The notes beneath the pieces are model-generated. The model ran no database searches. It was not told the origin of the DNA and saw only the letters and a program-made list of their open reading frames with translations. DNA of 64,000 bases from Chrysomallon squamiferum (lineage: Eukaryota; Mollusca; Gastropoda; Neomphalida; Peltospiridae), in NCBI GenBank assembly GCA_012295275.1, contig CM022666.1, positions 5,352,419-5,416,418 of the forward strand, written 5' to 3'. Positions 27,575 through 41,505 of this stretch are shown here, one piece after another. Both the position numbers and the translations under genes were made by a program. How positions within the stretch are numbered: position 1 is the first letter of the stretch; each line of letters opens with the position of its first letter.

Positions 27575-27926
27575 ATCGGGGATAAATATTAGTGAAACAA
27601 ACCAGTTTTTCATACATTTTATTTACGGTTTGCACATAATTTTCCAAAACTTTTAATGTCCTTGAAAACTCTGACGAATTTCTAAAACTTTCTAAGACTT
27701 TCCAAAACGCATACGAACTTGTATATAATAGTATAACATTCAGGTTATTCCAGAAAACAATCAGTATGTATGTCAAGGTAACTGTATCAAAGAGAATAAA
27801 GGGAACCATCACATGATTTCAATTTAGCTTAATTGAATCCGTGCGCATGTGTATTAACAATAGTTAGGGCATGCTGGAACCTAGAAAAGACACTGACATG
27901 CGCAGTTCAGTTAGTTACGCGTTAAA

Positions 27927-27940
27927 ATGGAGGTGTACAG
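27927..27940 (+). other. Possible tiny first coding exon, ATG to donor
   Basis: ATGGAGGTGTACAG is followed directly by gtaagac. It is identical at 54575-54588 and diverged at 7028-7041. It would encode MEVY plus a split codon. No partner exon is known, so this may be chance conservation in a duplicated block. Confidence 0.3.
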
Positions 27941-28129
27941 GTAAGACAATTTTAATATGTAAGGTTATTCAACTTACTGGATAAACAGGATTAAGTTGGG
28001 TAAATGTGCATTGTGGAACATCTACAAAGTCATTTTATACGTACATGCTATTTTGTCAGTTTAGTTAATTTTTGCAGTTAATTGTTGAACTAATCAGAGC
28101 AGAGATCAACGGGAAACACACACACACAC

Positions 28130-29200
28130 ACACACAAACACACATACACACTTTTAAAACAAACTTATGAATGGGTGCATTGTGTTGCAAATGGCGTTCG
28201 TGACCTAGTAACTCCTTTCTTAATGGACCGACCTAAACTAATAATAATAATAATAGTAATAAAGGTATCGGTGTTCTTATTCATTTTCAACAACTGTAAC
28301 AACAATATATTTATTTATTTATAACAATAATAATTCATTCATAGTTTCTAAATCCGTCTATTAATAATTCGGTTGACAACTTCAACTAGTGACCTGACAA
28401 CTATTTATAGCTTGGTGGAAAGCCCACTTCCCGAACAAAATTAATATTCATTACTTCTCGTAAATGTTCAAGGTAACAAGCAAACACATCTTGTTAAAAT
28501 GTTGTTATTTAAATACTGGCAACTGTCCATAGAATTGTATTAGTGTCAAAAACGTTTTAAATAAAAATACAAATGTGTGTGTGTGTGAAAATGGTAATAA
28601 ATAAAGTAATAAAGTAATAGTAGTAACAACAATTATATGCAATAATTAAAAACAATAGCATGACTTTAAGTATAAGCTGATGAAGTTACGCTGCTGATTT
28701 GGATTAAATAACAAACATTTGTCTTTAAATTTGAAAAAAAAACAATATTATCTATTATGTTTTTATAAATTATATTTTATTCACACTTTCTGGATCTGTC
28801 TATTAGTACAGTAGTAGTGACTGAATGGGACAGTCTCAGCGTCACTGTTAATATAATATACTGCTATTCAAATCACACGCATTGGCAACAATTATATAAT
28901 CATTCTGAATCATATTCCAGTGGCATAATTAATTATTAATGAAAGAATTATAAAAATAAATTAAAAATGTTAGATATACCAACATCACAAATCAAAAACA
29001 AGTTATAATAATAATAATAATAATAATAATAGTAATAATAATAATAATAACATTGAAGGCTATAAAGATAGATCAGTGTATGTCTGATATAAACGTTTCA
29101 AGATAATGTTACGATAAAAGGTTAGTTTGATATATAGAAATCGACGAGTTCTGTCTTTCTGTCAGAATACAGAAAATTAAATTATAAAATATTGATAAGT
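28130..29200. other. 3' flank of TNF copy 1
   Basis: AT-rich with a short CA run (28110-28150) and AAT repeats (29006-29050). A block ending gtgacctagtaactcctttc (28199-28218) recurs at 41578 and 54840. No coding sequence is seen. Confidence 0.6.
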
Positions 29201-29207
29201 TAACAAC

Positions 29208-31132
29208 TCAGGCCCTAAAGTAAAACAATCTCAAAGCATATACAGTTTTACAGCATATACAGCCAAAGTAGGTTGTCTCAGGATCTCTCAAAATTCTGTT
29301 CACAAGTGATGTTCTCACCACTACAGTGTCATTGGCTTTCAGGTAGTAAACAGCTCCAATGTAGGAAGGAACACAACGTTCATTGTCTCCTCGTACTTTG
29401 CATGTTGTTTGATAATTTGTGTAGAGAATTTCATAATTTGGATATTTTTCAATTGATTGAGACAGTCCATAGTATTCAGGCTCTGTGAATTGGTTGGCAT
29501 GGAATAAAACGTTGCTGTATACGAAGTAGTAAGCAGAGTGTTTGACTTGAATCCCGTCAGTGACAACAGCCACACCTCCTTTCACAAACGATCTTTTACC
29601 AGACGACGTCCATTTGATGAGAGGCTTCGGTGTGTCTGAAAAGTTTGTTAGAAGAAATGACTTTTAAATAATATTTTTATTTTAAATTATCAACAGTTAT
29701 AGAAATATATTAGTAATATTAACTACAACTACTACAAACTCCTGCTATTATCTACTTTAGTACCATCATTGATATTTTCACTAGTAACGTGCTAATGCAA
29801 TTGTTATCACAATTTCTTCTATTATTTCCTAACCACTACTAATAACTATGTGCATACTACTATAACTACCTTTGCCAGACCAACGTTTTAAGTAACTACT
29901 ACTATTACTTCTATTTTACTACTGCTACTTTTATAACGAAATCATTCTCTTTTACTACTAGTACAATACTACTACTACTACTACTACTACTACTCTACTA
30001 CTACTACTCTACTACTACTACTACTACTATTACTTCTAGTACAACTAGTACTAATATTTATCTTACTTTTGTCATATGTTGCATTCACTTCCATTTGTAG
30101 ATGAGCCGATGTCTTCACATTCTTTTTGTTATTCAGACGTTCAGCGACCTCTCTGATCTGTTTAAGGTTTTGTTCTGAAATATATATATATATATATATA
30201 CGGACACATAGACTAATGATACATGTATAAATATATAGATTACATACATACACTGTTTTTATATAGATTCAAAAACTGATTTTATAGTTTCTAAATTCAA
30301 AAGATCAGTGACGTCTCACACACTTATACTTATTTACATACACTTGTACATGTTTACATACATAGAATAAAGCATGTAAATGCAAATACATAATTATAAA
30401 ACCTTTTCTGGATATTTAAATATGTGTGCCTGAGTGTTTCTGTTTGTGTGTGGGTCTTTTTCTGTATGTTTGTCTGTCTGTGTTTGTGTATGTATGTGTT
30501 TGTGACTTTTCTTGTATATTTGTGTTTCTGCGACTTTGTGTTTTTACGTATGTCTGAGAGTGTGTGTGTGTCTGTTAACTTACCACTTTTCTCAGCTTTT
30601 GTATGACTTTCACTCAGTTTCTAAAAAGAATAACCAATTTGAAACTAGTCCACAATAATCAGTTTTAAATTTATAAATATTTTTCAGCACTATTAATTTC
30701 TCCTTTTCATAATTCAAATATTATTATTTCATTTATAATGAATTTAGCTTTTTATTAATTTTATAGACAATTAGTCTCTTTCTTAATTTCATATCTACAG
30801 AAAACATATTTTTTTTTTTTATTTAATGTATTTATGGAATATAAGTTTTTAGAACTAAATACAGAATTTACCTTTTTCATAATTTCACTGATCACTTTTT
30901 CTCCATCTCTGTAACAGCAATACGTGGTATTGTTCCTGGTTCTGGTCGTAGATTTGTCATCACAACAGTTTTCTCCTGGTTTGCATGAGATTTTCACACA
31001 CAGTTCCTGGTCAACCAACAGACTGGTTTCTCTATTCAGATATTCGTTTAATGTTACAGATAAAATGAAACTGATGAGTATGAAGTTTAGTACCATAAGA
31101 GAAATGGCAATGACTGGACGAATTGGTACCAT
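29208..31132 (-). CDS. TNF-like ligand, copy 1 (altered C-terminus)
   Basis: A TNF-superfamily ligand, normally a type II membrane cytokine forming trimers outside the cell and binding TNF receptors. Coding exons on the minus strand are 30872-31132, 30584-30620, 30067-30174 and 29208-29635, in phases 0, 1 and 1, with GT-AG borders; total 277 residues. Residues 1-7 are cytoplasmic, about 8-27 the anchor, and 45-73 a six-cysteine stalk (C-x4-C-x5-CC-x14-CC). A short helix follows, and the TNF homology domain begins at SAHL near 122. Hallmarks are GIQVKHSAYYFVYSNV, CVPSYIGAVYYLKANDTVVV and TYFG. After TYFG the usual ending LYML is replaced by CICCKTVYALRLFYFRA, because one C is missing and a 17-bp tandem duplication (29237-29253) is present. 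An in-frame ATG eight codons upstream (31154-31156) exists only in this copy; the start at 31132 is the conserved one. Exon 2 begins at 31167 after a conserved acceptor. Confidence 0.8.
29965..30030. repeat. (CTA)n microsatellite in intron 4 of TNF copy 1
   Basis: ACT/CTA runs; the corresponding place in copy 4 (56510-56640) is longer. Confidence 0.85.
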
Positions 31133-31169
31133 TTTGTGTAACAACTTATATTTCATTCAGAAGTAGTCT

Positions 31170-32696
31170 GTAAAACCTGACGAAAAGAAGAAAAGAATAT
31201 TATTAGTAATAAATAATACCAAGATAAATACACACACACGCGCACCCGTACACAGTCTCAATATGCACACACCTATACTGATTCTGCCACACTCGGAGTT
31301 ACTCCCCTACTCTCGTTATCTACAGAATCGCCAAACAAAGCCTCTGTTAAAATTTCTCTGGTTTGCTCTGTCTTGTTTGACTGGGCAGTTGAAATGTTTG
31401 TTATGAATATTTACAATTCTAGTAGCTCAGCCCTCTTGGCTCTTTTGATAAACGTTACACTAGGATTGTTCAATGTATCTTAATCCATAATAATTTCTCC
31501 GTTTTGACTTATTTAATTTAATTATTTATTATTTTGTTGTGTTGTGTTTTTTCAGGTGGATATAAACATAAATTAGCTGTCATTAAACTGAGAAAATACT
31601 CAATACATCTAAAGAAATAATTCCATAAGAATTTTAGAAAACGAGCCCCAAATTAATTATTTGAAAAATGCCGGACGAGAGCCCCAACTTTTATGTTCCT
31701 GTCACGTGGCTCACATCTTTAAACACCTTGTATGTTTTATTATGACTCAGTCTAGGGTAACAATGTGTTTTACTGGCCTCCTAACAAAGAATATAAACGC
31801 TAAATTGACAGCAATCTCTATAAATCAATAAGTCCATCTACTCACTAGAGAAATAAACACAACACCAGTTACGGTTCACGTTAATTATTTAATTATGATA
31901 TACAGGTGACTTGATAATAATACATTAAACAATCATAAAACATACGTTTAAGTTATTCTGATTAATGATACGAGTACGGTCATACGGGGAAAGAAGACAA
32001 AATATTGGTTTCCCCGCCTGACTGATATTTCGTCTTGATTGCTTACGTCTCTCTTTAATTACCTTTGAACCTGGAACCTTGAATAAAATTAACGTGGTAA
32101 TCAGAGCAAGCACGTCTACGACAGGCACGCTTTCTGACACGTCAGCAGTACTTTAATTACCGAATGAATGAATGAAAAAAAAAATAACGTGCTAATCAGA
32201 GCTAGCTGTTGTGAAGCACGTCTATAATTACCAAAATGCAGCCTTTTTATAACAACGCCATGGAGTTGAAAAATTAGCGGAAACAATAAAAGGAGCGGAT
32301 GTTATTGTAGTAATAATTAAAGTTACGCAATTTCAATTCCATAACTTAAATATGAAAGAGCGGATATCATTTGAAGTGACAATTAAAGTTACGCAATCTG
32401 AATTCATCGTTTAAAAATAAAAGGAGCGGAGCTCTGATTGAAGTAACAAATTTGAATTCCGTGACTTTCTTAACCGCGATATTCAGTTTTTTCAAGTTGG
32501 TGTAATATCACATAATGTTATACAAATGAAATAGTGAAATTGTAAGTGAAATTATAATTTTATATAAATATAGATAACCTATGAAATAAGTGAAATTATA
32601 ATTTTATATAAATATATATAATTTATGAATTAAGTGAAATTATAATTTTGTATAAATATATATAACCTATGAAATAAGTGAAAACATTTTACATAC
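31170..32696 (-). other. Intron 1 of TNF copy 1, with partial copies of the first exon
   Basis: From about 32090 to 32230 there are two degraded echoes of the first-exon sequence (gcaagcacgtctacgacagg, then gctgttgtgaagcacgtcta). A loose tandem repeat with aggagcgga-type units runs from 32270 to 32460, and the 46-bp minisatellite from 32530 to 32690. The first exon of this gene seems to have been duplicated locally. Confidence 0.5.
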
Positions 32697-32868
32697 CTAA
32701 ATGATGAAATCAAGCACTTCAACGCCAAGTACGCTCTCTCTGCCGTGAAGTGGAAAACAAAATTAACGTGCTATTCAGAGCAAGCTGTTGTGAATCACGT
32801 CTAAGACGGGCACGCTATCTGACAGGTCAGCTCTCTGACTGAACTGACAGAAGTCGCTGATTTTTATA
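32697..32868 (-). promoter_or_regulatory. TATA promoter and noncoding first exon of TNF copy 1 (P1)
   Basis: TATAAAAA (complement of 32861-32868) lies within the same neighbourhood as in P0, P3 and P4. The exon downstream ends with cctaaat complement and donor gtatgt at 32697. The exon is about 140 bases, longer than in the other copies because of inserted sequence. The CCAAT box of the other promoters is not found here. Confidence 0.5.
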
Positions 32869-33059
32869 CCTGCGACTTTTGAAAAGATCGTATCGTATTG
32901 TCTATTGAGGATTCAATAACCGACAAGTAGGTTGTTATTGTTGTAGTTCTTCTTATTATTATTAATATCAAGATAAAAGCAGAGTCGGCAACCTTTTGAG
33001 AGAGGAGGCCAGTCATGCATGTAGTGTTTACAAATGAAGTAGACAGACAATTAATATAT

Positions 33060-34192
<1,133 letters not shown>

Positions 34193-34765
34193 GTAATCAC
34201 CTTTTATAAAACTTGGGCCACACTGGATTAAGCTGACATCCAGTCGCTGAGATGACGTACTCCCGCTGCTGTTTGCTTCCCTCTACAGTGCAGTTGATGT
34301 CCATGCCGAGGTTGACCAAGTAGGTGCAGTACGTCTCATCGTGTACAAACTGCAGTGTTGTCAGCTGCTGCTGGTGTAGTTGCAGTGCTCGTTCATGACG
34401 TTCTATATACGCTGTCATCCAGCTCTGGTACAAAGGAAGTTCCACTGTGTTTATTTGTTCTGCATGAGAAACAAGTCGACTGTTGATCATTTCAGCTTGG
34501 AGGTCTATGAATCCGTTCTGAAATTTAAAAAATATATATATTCAAATACACTGTATATTATACATCACAGTATGTCAATTTTATAATATCATATACTGAA
34601 TACATGATATTTGCTATAGTGAATCTTTAATATTATGTCCTGTGATTTGTAAATTTAATCTTTGATCTTTAAGGTTGCCGTACTGGAATAATACTGTATC
34701 ACTTGGTATATAAATTACATGGTATGTACTGAACTGTATTAATCTTTAAGGTCTATGAATCCTTC

Positions 34766-35155
34766 TGAGTAAAAGTAAGCGAGGGTTGAGTATAGTGATA
34801 GTAAATTAGTAAAAGTAAGCTAGGGTTGGGTATATTGATAGTAAATTAGTAAAAGTAAGCTAGGGTTGGGTATATTGATAGTAAATTAGTAAAAGTAAGC
34901 TACGGTTTAATATAGTGATAGTAAATTAGTAAAAGTAAGCTAGGGTTGGGTATATTGATAGTAAATTAGTAAAAGTAAGCTAGGGCTGGGTATATTGATA
35001 GTAAATTAGTAAAAGTAAGCTAGGGTTGGGTATAGTGATAGTAAATTAGTAAAAGTAAGCTAGGGTTGAATATAGTGATAGTAAATTAGTAAAAGTAAGT
35101 TAGGGTTGGGTATAGTGATAGTAAATTAGTAAAAGTAAGCTAGGGTTGGGTATAT
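34766..35155. repeat. 40-bp minisatellite, about 10 copies
   Basis: Exact 40-base period with unit agtaaaagtaagctagggtt plus gggtatattgatagtaaatt. Copies differ by a few substitutions. It occurs only here in the window. Confidence 0.95.
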
Positions 35156-35344
35156 GAAAAGATATTAACTCAAAAGATAATGCACACAGCTGATAGATGC
35201 CAACAAAATTAGCACAGTAATTTTTTATTTAATAAGGAGAATCCATCATGTTATGTGTAGATGAGTTGTACTGGCAGTTTTGTTGATATTTTATATCATA
35301 TAGTCAAAAACCAAAGTAACAAAATTCTCTTCTAGTTTTTGAGA

Positions 35345-35604
35345 CCAGCTAAATTAAAAACAATAATATACAAAAAATAAAAACAATACAAATAAGTCAC
35401 ATACTATTAACGCGCAGACAGACACACACACACTCACACACACAGATACACACACACTCACACACACAGTAAGACACACATACTCACACACACAGACACG
35501 CACACACTCACACACACACACATCCACACACACACATTCACACACACACACATACATGCACACACATTCACACACACACACAGTCACACACACACTAACA
35601 CACA

Positions 35605-35661
<57 letters not shown>

Positions 35662-37108
35662 ATACACACCCTGTGATCTATTTAAGAATTTGTCCCTGAG
35701 TTTTTTTAATCATAGAATCTAGACTACGGCACTAACATGTAATCTATTCATTCACTCTTCAACAGTCTAATCCTAAATAAATGAATGAACAAAAGTTAAT
35801 ATCTGTTTTATCTCATTTCAAATGCCCTATGCAGTATAACGGGTTTGGAAGCTTTTGTTGAGAGGTGATCAGACAGCAATGCGGTTGTTTGGAGGACTGC
35901 CAAGTTAATGTAATAATTGGTGTCCAGGTGTTCACACAGTGATCTATTTACCAATTTTGCCAGGAGTTGTATTATGACAGAAACTAGACTACGTCAAGTA
36001 CATGTGATGTAAATGATATGCAGTGTTTTGGAGGAGGGTCAAGTTCATGTAATAACTGGTGTCTGACCAAGCGTTGCCGACACCTGAACAGTAGTAGCGT
36101 GAATGAAGCAGGCAGAGAAATGAGATATCAGTTACACGTTTTGTGTACATTTTTCAGCGACGTCATTGTACGCCGGGACTTTACAAACAGCTTTTAATAA
36201 AAACTGTACCGGTTGAACTACTTTAAATATGTGATATGAACATGGTTATATACCAGCAATATTTAACATACTGTCTATAAAGTACACTCATTATCCTTCA
36301 TAAAATAAAAATTAAATCATGTCACTGACTAGTGTATAAGTGAAAAGTGAGTTGAAAAACATTCTCATTAATTTTACTTGATATTTTAAAAAGAAAAGAC
36401 AATGATAAATGCAGAACAAGACATTTGTATTACATTTAAAGTAACTATCCAAGTAAAAAAAATTATGAACAGCTGACCATAGGTATCGCTGTAGTCTTTA
36501 TTTAACAACAATGACAACAGCAAAAAAAACTAATTATAATGATGATGATGATGATAAATTCAATAGCAGTAGTAGCGGTAGCACTAATTATAAATAGTAG
36601 GAGTAGTAGAAAAAATAATACTAGTAATCATGATTATATAGTAATAACATAGCAGTAGTAATAATGATGAAGATGATAGTGGTAGTAAAGTTAATGATAA
36701 ATATGACAGTCATAATAAATCAATAATGATGATGATGATGATAGACATAATAAAATTAATAATCATAATATTTACGATTCTGAAATGCTTCTAAAAAGAA
36801 AATTCTTATTGTGAGAAAACAAAAAAATGCTTTAAATAGATTGTTTATTATTCAAATTGTACATCAGATTTCAAATGTAACGTATATATAAACATTTATT
36901 ACTCTGATCATTTCAATGCATGAGTACATACTGTATAAAGAAAATCCTTTTTAACTGGATCATGCACTTAACTTGTATTATTCATTGTAAACTAATCAGT
37001 GAACTTTTAACTTTCATCAGTTAATTTATATAGAAAACCAGTAATATTTAAATATTTATTCACTGAATACAGCACACATTCATTCATTCTCTCTATCTCT
37101 CTCTCTCT
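35345..37108 (+). repeat. R1 cassette, copy e
   Basis: Starts with a long CA-rich run (35410-35665). Part of the middle is duplicated: gtgatctattta occurs at 35671 and 35939. It contains gacgtca and gggactttac at about 36159-36184. Confidence 0.7.
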
Positions 37109-37134
37109 CTTATTATTTTGTATTTAATGACTTT

Positions 37135-38300
37135 TCAATCGTCTAGCCCTAAATAAATGATCGAAAATTGTGTCAGGTGTTCAGCGTGTTTATATAGACT
37201 AGAGGTAGCAGTAACTGCGTTATTAAAACAAGTTGTGAACGTTGAGAAATAAGATATCGGGGCAATCGCAAGATAGGTACACATTTCCCAGCCTGCGATG
37301 TCATTGTAGGTAGTAAATACGAGGGCCGTGCATTTTGTATGACCTGCCCCGCTTAGCAAACAGCTATTTATCAACACTGCTTGGATCATGATATATGTGA
37401 TTGTGTGTGTGTGTGTGTGTGTATGTCTGTGTGTGTGTGTGAGTGTGTGTCTGTGCACGCATGTAGGTGTATCTATATAAGTATGTGATATGTATATTGT
37501 TATATAACACCAATATCTAACACACTGTCTATAAACTATAGAAATTTTGCCTTACAAAATACAAATTTAAATGATGTCACTGACTGGTGTAGAACTGAAA
37601 AGTGAGTTGAAAAATGCTCTTATTAATTTTACTTGATATTAAAAAAAAAAAAAAAGAAGAAAAAAAGAAAAGAAAAGAAAGCAAGAAAATCACATTTTCA
37701 GAACAATACATTTGCATTTCTTTTAAAATAAATATCCAAGTAATAAAAATAATGAACAGGTCACCAGAGGTATCACTGTAGTCTTTATTTAACAACAATG
37801 TCAACATCAAACAATAATAATGATGATGATGATAAATTTAATAGCAGTAGCAGCAGCACTAATATAAATAGTAGTAGTAGTAGTAAGAATAATACTAATA
37901 ATATTAATTATTTAGTAATATTAATAGTAGTAGCAGTAGTAGTAATTATGATGATGATAGTGATAATAAAATTAATGATCATGATGATAATAAAATTATT
38001 AATAATAATATTTATGATTGTGAAATGCTTCTAAAAAATATTTCTTATTTTGAAAAAACAAAAAATGCTTGAAACAGATTGTTTATTATGCAAATTTGTC
38101 ATGACATTTTAATTTTAACATCTATATAAACATCTATTACTCTAATAATTTCAATGCATGGGTACATACTGTATAAAGAAAATCCTTTTTAACTGGAACA
38201 TCCACTTAACTTGTATTATTCATCATAAACCAATCAATGAACATTTAACTCTCAACAGTCATTTTATATAGAAAATCAATATGTAAATAGTTATTCACTG
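37135..38300 (+). repeat. R1 cassette, copy i (3' half)
   Basis: R1-like from gtatgtgatatgtatattgt onward, including the GAT/AGT block at 37815-38000. A GT run is at 37407-37450. No gene is seen. Confidence 0.6.
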
Positions 38301-38309
38301 AATACAGCA

Positions 38310-38970
38310 CACATTCACTTTACATAGAACATCCCTAGAACACATTCACTGTTTGTAGAACATCCACTGTACAGATTTTCAGAACACAAACCATCAATAG
38401 TAAATACATTACACATTCACTGTACAAAGAAAAGCCATTATGCATGGAGTATTCATTATTATTTAACATTAATTATATTTACAACATCCACAGATGTACA
38501 TGTATAGCATATCAGCTGTACAAAAACGTCTACAGCAGAACATCCATTGTATACAGAACATCTACCAAACAAGAACATTCACTGTACACTTAACATCTAC
38601 TGTACCTGAGCATCCAATGTACCATGTACATACAATTGTATTTTACATAGGACATAGACCGAAGAACATCCACTGCAGAAGAGCGCCTATTGTACTTAGA
38701 ATATCAACTGTACTAGAGCATCCACTGTACAAGAGCATCCATTGTACACAGAACATCTATTGTACAAGAATATCCATTGTATAATGTGAGTAAAACCTAA
38801 AATAATAGTAAATAAAACCTGAAGCAGAGTCCATGTTTTGTGAATGATAAGGACTGTGAAAATTATCAACGATGAGGTTGACATTGAATTTTTGAATGAT
38901 GATGTTGACAGTAAAATTCTGAATAATCATGTTGACAGTGAAAATCTGAATGATGATGTAGGATGATGGC
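38310..38970 (+). repeat. Short-period minisatellite and 27-bp repeats
   Basis: Many gaacatccactgtac-type units to 38785, then 27-bp units from about 38870 to 38960 (gttgacagtaaaattctgaa). Confidence 0.65.
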
Positions 38971-39299
38971 CGTGACAACCTTTGTTCTTACTTATGAGAA
39001 TGTAAATTACGTCATTCTGTAACTTTTGTTTCATTTCCTGTTACATATCGATTAACAAAAAGAAATCAACTAGAAACGAAGTATTCAAAAATAAATAAAT
39101 AAACTCACAGATCACACTTACCATATCGTTATGGAGACCCAGTCTTTTGAAACTTTGCTTGGTTAGCACAACGTCTGACACCTCTACACCTCTTTAGTTT
39201 TCTGTTTCAGTATATCATTGTCACCTTCATCATGAGCTGTCAAGATAATTCATAGTTTGTATTATAGAAATACTGGATGACTAATAGTGTATGTAAATA

Positions 39300-39813
39300 A
39301 ACAACAACAACAACAACAAAAATAACAACTATAACACTACTACTACTACTACTACTAATAATTAGTAATTACATTAATAATAATAACAATAATAATAATA
39401 ATTTATAATAATTATAATAATAATAATAATAAATAATAATAATAATAACAATAATAATAATAACAATAATAATAATAATAGTATTATTAGTAGTGGTAGT
39501 AGCAGTAGTTGGTTTTGTTGCAATAACAGTGGTAGTATCTGTAATAATAATTAAGTAGGAATAGTAGTAATAGTATTAGTACTCGTTTTAGTAATAACAG
39601 TACTTGCAGTAATAATGAGAATGATCAAATTACGTATTAAAATAACTGATATAAAAAGTAATTTAACAATATAACAAATAAAACCTAACTAATTTTATTT
39701 AAAAGTTAACCTGTTATTATTAGTAGTACTTTGTAAATATTGTTGTTGTTGTTGTTATTGTTATTATTATTATTGTTATTATTATGATTATTATTATGAT
39801 TATTATTATTATG

Positions 39814-39848
<35 letters not shown>

Positions 39849-39850
39849 AA
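39300..39850. repeat. AAT/ATT/AAC trinucleotide repeats
   Basis: Several AAT and AAC runs (39301-39480) and an ATT run (39739-39846). The frames across them are runs of a single residue. Confidence 0.9.
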
Positions 39851-39901
39851 ACATTACTGAATTTCCCTTCACTCCACTTTGACGTTTTCGCTGTTTGGCA
39901 G

Positions 39902-39937
39902 CCTGGTTTACCTCCCCTTGACTTGACTGAGAGACAG
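39902..39937 (+). other. Possible 36-nt microexon
   Basis: A good acceptor (ttcgctgtttggcag) and a good donor (gagacag|gtaaga) frame 36 bases that read PGLPPLDLTERQ. There is no partner exon and no paralogue in the window, so this rests on splice signals alone. Confidence 0.25.
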
Positions 39938-39999
39938 GTAAGAACCAGTGATTGTGAAAGACAATATTTACTGTTACTAATATCCATGTCTATTTTTTA

Positions 40000-41283
40000 C
40001 TTCTTTTTTTTTTTTTGAAGAACTGAGAATTTTATTTTATTTTATTGAAATAAAACTAAATTCCTGATTTAACTAATAGATTAGGGAATCAAATCTTTGT
40101 ACACATACGAACATAATATTTCAGAGGATCGGACGTATTTGTGAATATAAAACAGTTGATATCAAATGAATATTTTCTGTGTGTCTGTGTGCAAACAATT
40201 GATGAGGGTGTGCCAATTGTGTTCCCAACCCCCACCGATCATTTCATGATATGACCTGAAGAAAATATCAGGCTTTAAATGTTGTTTTGTCTTGTTTTTC
40301 TTCAAAAATTATTCTTAACCTGACAAAACAGATGAGTTAAAGGATGAAAATAAAGTAAACAAAAAACAAAAAATAAAAATATAAATATATACATACACAC
40401 ACATAAATATACATATATATATACATATAAGAACATATATATATACATATTTCTTTTTTAAGAACTCAGATTTTTATTTTATTTTATTGCAATGAAAAGT
40501 CCTGTTATGACACAGCTAAATTCCAGTTATATCTTATAGATTATGGAAGCAAATCTCTATACACATATGTAAATAATATCTCAGAGAAACTGATGTCCTT
40601 GTGAATATAAAACAATTCATATCAAATAAAATTTAAATTTAAACAAATATAAGAACAAAATATTACATTTATTATTCTCCTTAAGGATATTAAACACAGT
40701 CAGATATAGACAAATATAATCTGAGTTCTCACATAAACACAACTAAGACAAATGGACTTAGAGTTTTAAAATTATATTTGATAATATTTCTATGATGACT
40801 GAATACAATCTTTCATTTTCTATTTTTCATCTTCTTTATTTTTCTTCTGTATCTTCTTTCTTTCTCTCTGTTTACACAGGCCATGTTTCTATTGTTTAAG
40901 GAGGAAGACACGCCTTAATCTTTTAACAACGTGAACACAGACAGGCTGTTTGTGCAGTTTCATTAGTGTCGTTTCTCTTACTTTACCCTGGTTATGACCC
41001 TGGTGAGAAAAGGCAGTGAATCACATAACGTGACACGAAAACATCACACGTTTGGTCTATCCATCAAACAAGAAGTACATTACTTCAACTAAATGACTTG
41101 ATTTTCATTTGTTATTTCTCTGTTCCTTTATTATTGATTTTACAAGATATTTTATGGGTATGATCAGGTGGTTACCTAGTTTTTAGAAGTCATTCTGATT
41201 GTATAACTTATATTTATCTTTTTGTGTCTATTCTTTTTTCATTCATTCATTTTGTTTTACTTTAATTTTTATCATTTATTTAA

Positions 41284-41326
<43 letters not shown>

Positions 41327-41455
41327 TCTTGTCTTAAACTTTATGTATTTATTTAGTTATTTACTAATTATTATGTATTATTTATAGCCTAGGTGAAAGC
41401 TGAGTTCTGGAAGAATGGATTTTTCTAATTATTTCATAGAAACCTCAATCTAAAG
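40000..41455. other. Intergenic stretch, no gene seen
   Basis: Mostly diverged copies of sequences also found near 12300-12860 (for example gaacattattcttaacctgac-like sequence near 40305, and caaatataatctgagttctc at 40711). The patch 40870-41080 is less AT-rich and unique, with no convincing frame. An ATT run is at 41288-41325. Confidence 0.5.
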
Positions 41456-41459
41456 AAAC

Positions 41460-41462
41460 ACA

Positions 41463-41505
<43 letters not shown>

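Larger units (their letters stand above)
27181..31230. repeat. Segmental duplication containing TNF copy 1 (matches 53789-57930)
   Basis: From tctcatataaacgtaaatac onward this region aligns collinearly with the sequence that starts right after the second gap. It includes the W frame, the small ATG exon, the noncoding block and the TNF gene. Divergence is moderate, more than between units A and B. The part 26776-27180 is AT-rich and holds no gene. Confidence 0.8.
34197..39236 (-). pseudogene. X2: X-family gene with complete last exon but deleted anchor
   Basis: The terminal exon (34197-34517, 321 nt, phase 0, acceptor aaatttcag) is open for 106 codons. It runs from NGFIDLQAEMINSRLVSHAE through a helical stretch (ERHERALQLHQQQLTTL) and EGSKQQREYVISATGCQ to FYKR and a stop. 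It has three cysteines and one N-glycosylation site (NCT). Upstream, 39122-39236 contains pieces of both X1 exons a and b fused: the cytoplasmic part (DEGDNDILKQKTK) runs directly into the stalk part (DVVLTKQSFKRLGLHNDM). The intron and the whole membrane anchor are gone, and a TAG and frame change occur at the join. The donor is intact. X2 therefore cannot make the anchored protein unless another 5' exon is used. Confidence 0.5.

Noticed and set aside
29273-29488. Plus-strand frames opposite the TNF terminal exons (also 45742, 55775)
   Set aside because: Antisense shadows of the TNF domain exons, conserved because those exons are.
34766-35155. CRISPR-like regular array
   Set aside because: The 40-bp units are contiguous without spacers, in a eukaryotic genome.
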